This document shows positions 5,506 to 5,682 of a stretch of 5,682 nt of DNA, one piece after another. Below the pieces are notes generated by a model, which made no database searches, was not told the DNA's origin, and worked only from the letters and a program-made list of their open reading frames with translations. The stretch spans positions 736 through 6,417 of the forward strand of contig PEUE01000006.1 of the NCBI GenBank assembly GCA_002780785.1, written 5' to 3'. The translations under genes and the position numbers were made by a program. Each line of letters starts with the position of its first letter. Position 1 is the first letter of the stretch. Origin of the DNA: Candidatus Portnoybacteria bacterium CG02_land_8_20_14_3_00_45_8 (lineage in GTDB: Bacteria; Patescibacteriota; Minisyncoccia; Portnoybacterales; GWB1-42-6).

Positions 5506-5513
5506 GGAGGTGA
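5506..5513 (+). promoter_or_regulatory. Strong Shine-Dalgarno site of the second pilin
   Basis: GGAGGTGA is a full 8-base match to the consensus ribosome site, with 8 nt between GGAGG and ATG 5519. It is by far the strongest site in the window and suggests high translation of this pilin compared with the motor genes. Confidence 0.85.
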
Positions 5514-5518
5514 ATAAT

Positions 5519-5682
5519 ATGAGAAAACAAAAAGGTTTCACTTTAATTGAATTATTGGTCGTTATCGCTATTATCGGCATTTTGTCAACCATCGTGATGG
5601 TTTCTTTGAACACGGCCCGAGCTAAAGCGCGCGACGCGCGCCGCGTTTCGGATGTTCGCCAGCTTCAGTTGGCGCTGCAGAT
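5519..5682 (+). CDS. Type IV pilin / PulG-like prepilin, 5' part (3' end outside window)
   Basis: Pilin precursor, truncated by the window end after 54 codons. Leader MRKQKG, then the class III cleavage site G|FTLIE with Glu at mature position 5, then the hydrophobic helix [19 protein letters not shown] and the start of an amphipathic region rich in A and R ([20 protein letters not shown]). It should be processed by prepilin peptidase and anchored in the inner membrane before assembly. The short 6-residue leader and the strong ribosome site fit a major or well-expressed pilin, but the variable C-terminal domain that would tell is outside the window. It closely resembles the N-terminus of the pilin at 1181 (same [14 protein letters not shown] core, A-R-A/D-R-R pattern after the helix), so the two are paralogues. 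Confidence 0.93.
   Translation, partial: MRKQKGFTLIELLVVIAIIGILSTIVMVSLNTARAKARDARRVSDVRQLQLALQ

Noticed and set aside
3200..5518. Diversity-generating retroelement, considered because Avd is a relative of the IVP proteins
   Set aside because: There is no reverse transcriptase and no template/variable repeat pair in the window; both IVP genes stand alone among pilus genes.

Overview
The window is a stretch of type IV pilus (T4P) operon, all on the + strand. In order it holds the 3' part of a PilB-type extension ATPase, a class III-signal pilin, a stand-alone CheY-like receiver protein, a complete PilT-type retraction ATPase, a four-helix-bundle (23S rRNA intervening-sequence protein, IVP) gene, a complete PilC-type platform protein, a second four-helix-bundle gene, and the start of another pilin. 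I see no convincing gene on the - strand. The gene set and order, the small IVP-type genes set into AT-rich gaps, the PulG-like pilins and the receiver-only protein next to pilT resemble genomes of the Candidate Phyla Radiation (Patescibacteria, Parcubacteria-like). This placement rests on recalled gene content and was not tested phylogenetically.

The pilus genes form a working set. PilB and PilT power assembly and retraction through the inner-membrane platform PilC, the pilins are the fibre subunits or minor pilins, and the receiver protein may tune the motor. The prepilin peptidase, PilM/N/O and any histidine kinase are outside the window.

The unusual part is the DNA between the pilus genes. 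Four of the five larger gaps hold foldback DNA. The gap at 1027-1153 holds a short palindromic element that matches both ends of the IVP cassette at about 3211-3660 but lacks its middle. It still encodes the first 11 or so residues of that IVP protein. The gap at 1607-1692 is almost entirely one hairpin with 28-nt arms. The gap at 3200-3668 holds the full IVP cassette, bounded by about 40-nt imperfect inverted repeats, with the IVP start codon inside the left repeat. The gap at 4881-5518 holds a second, unrelated-ended IVP cassette with 14-bp tandem repeats on the left, an inverted copy on the right, and a large nested palindrome plus a GC-rich hairpin in between. The simplest reading is that small foldback elements, some carrying an IVP gene, have repeatedly entered this operon exactly between reading frames. 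They resemble the architecture of 23S rRNA intervening sequences but sit in a protein-coding transcript. No transposase or reverse transcriptase is visible here, so mobility is an inference.
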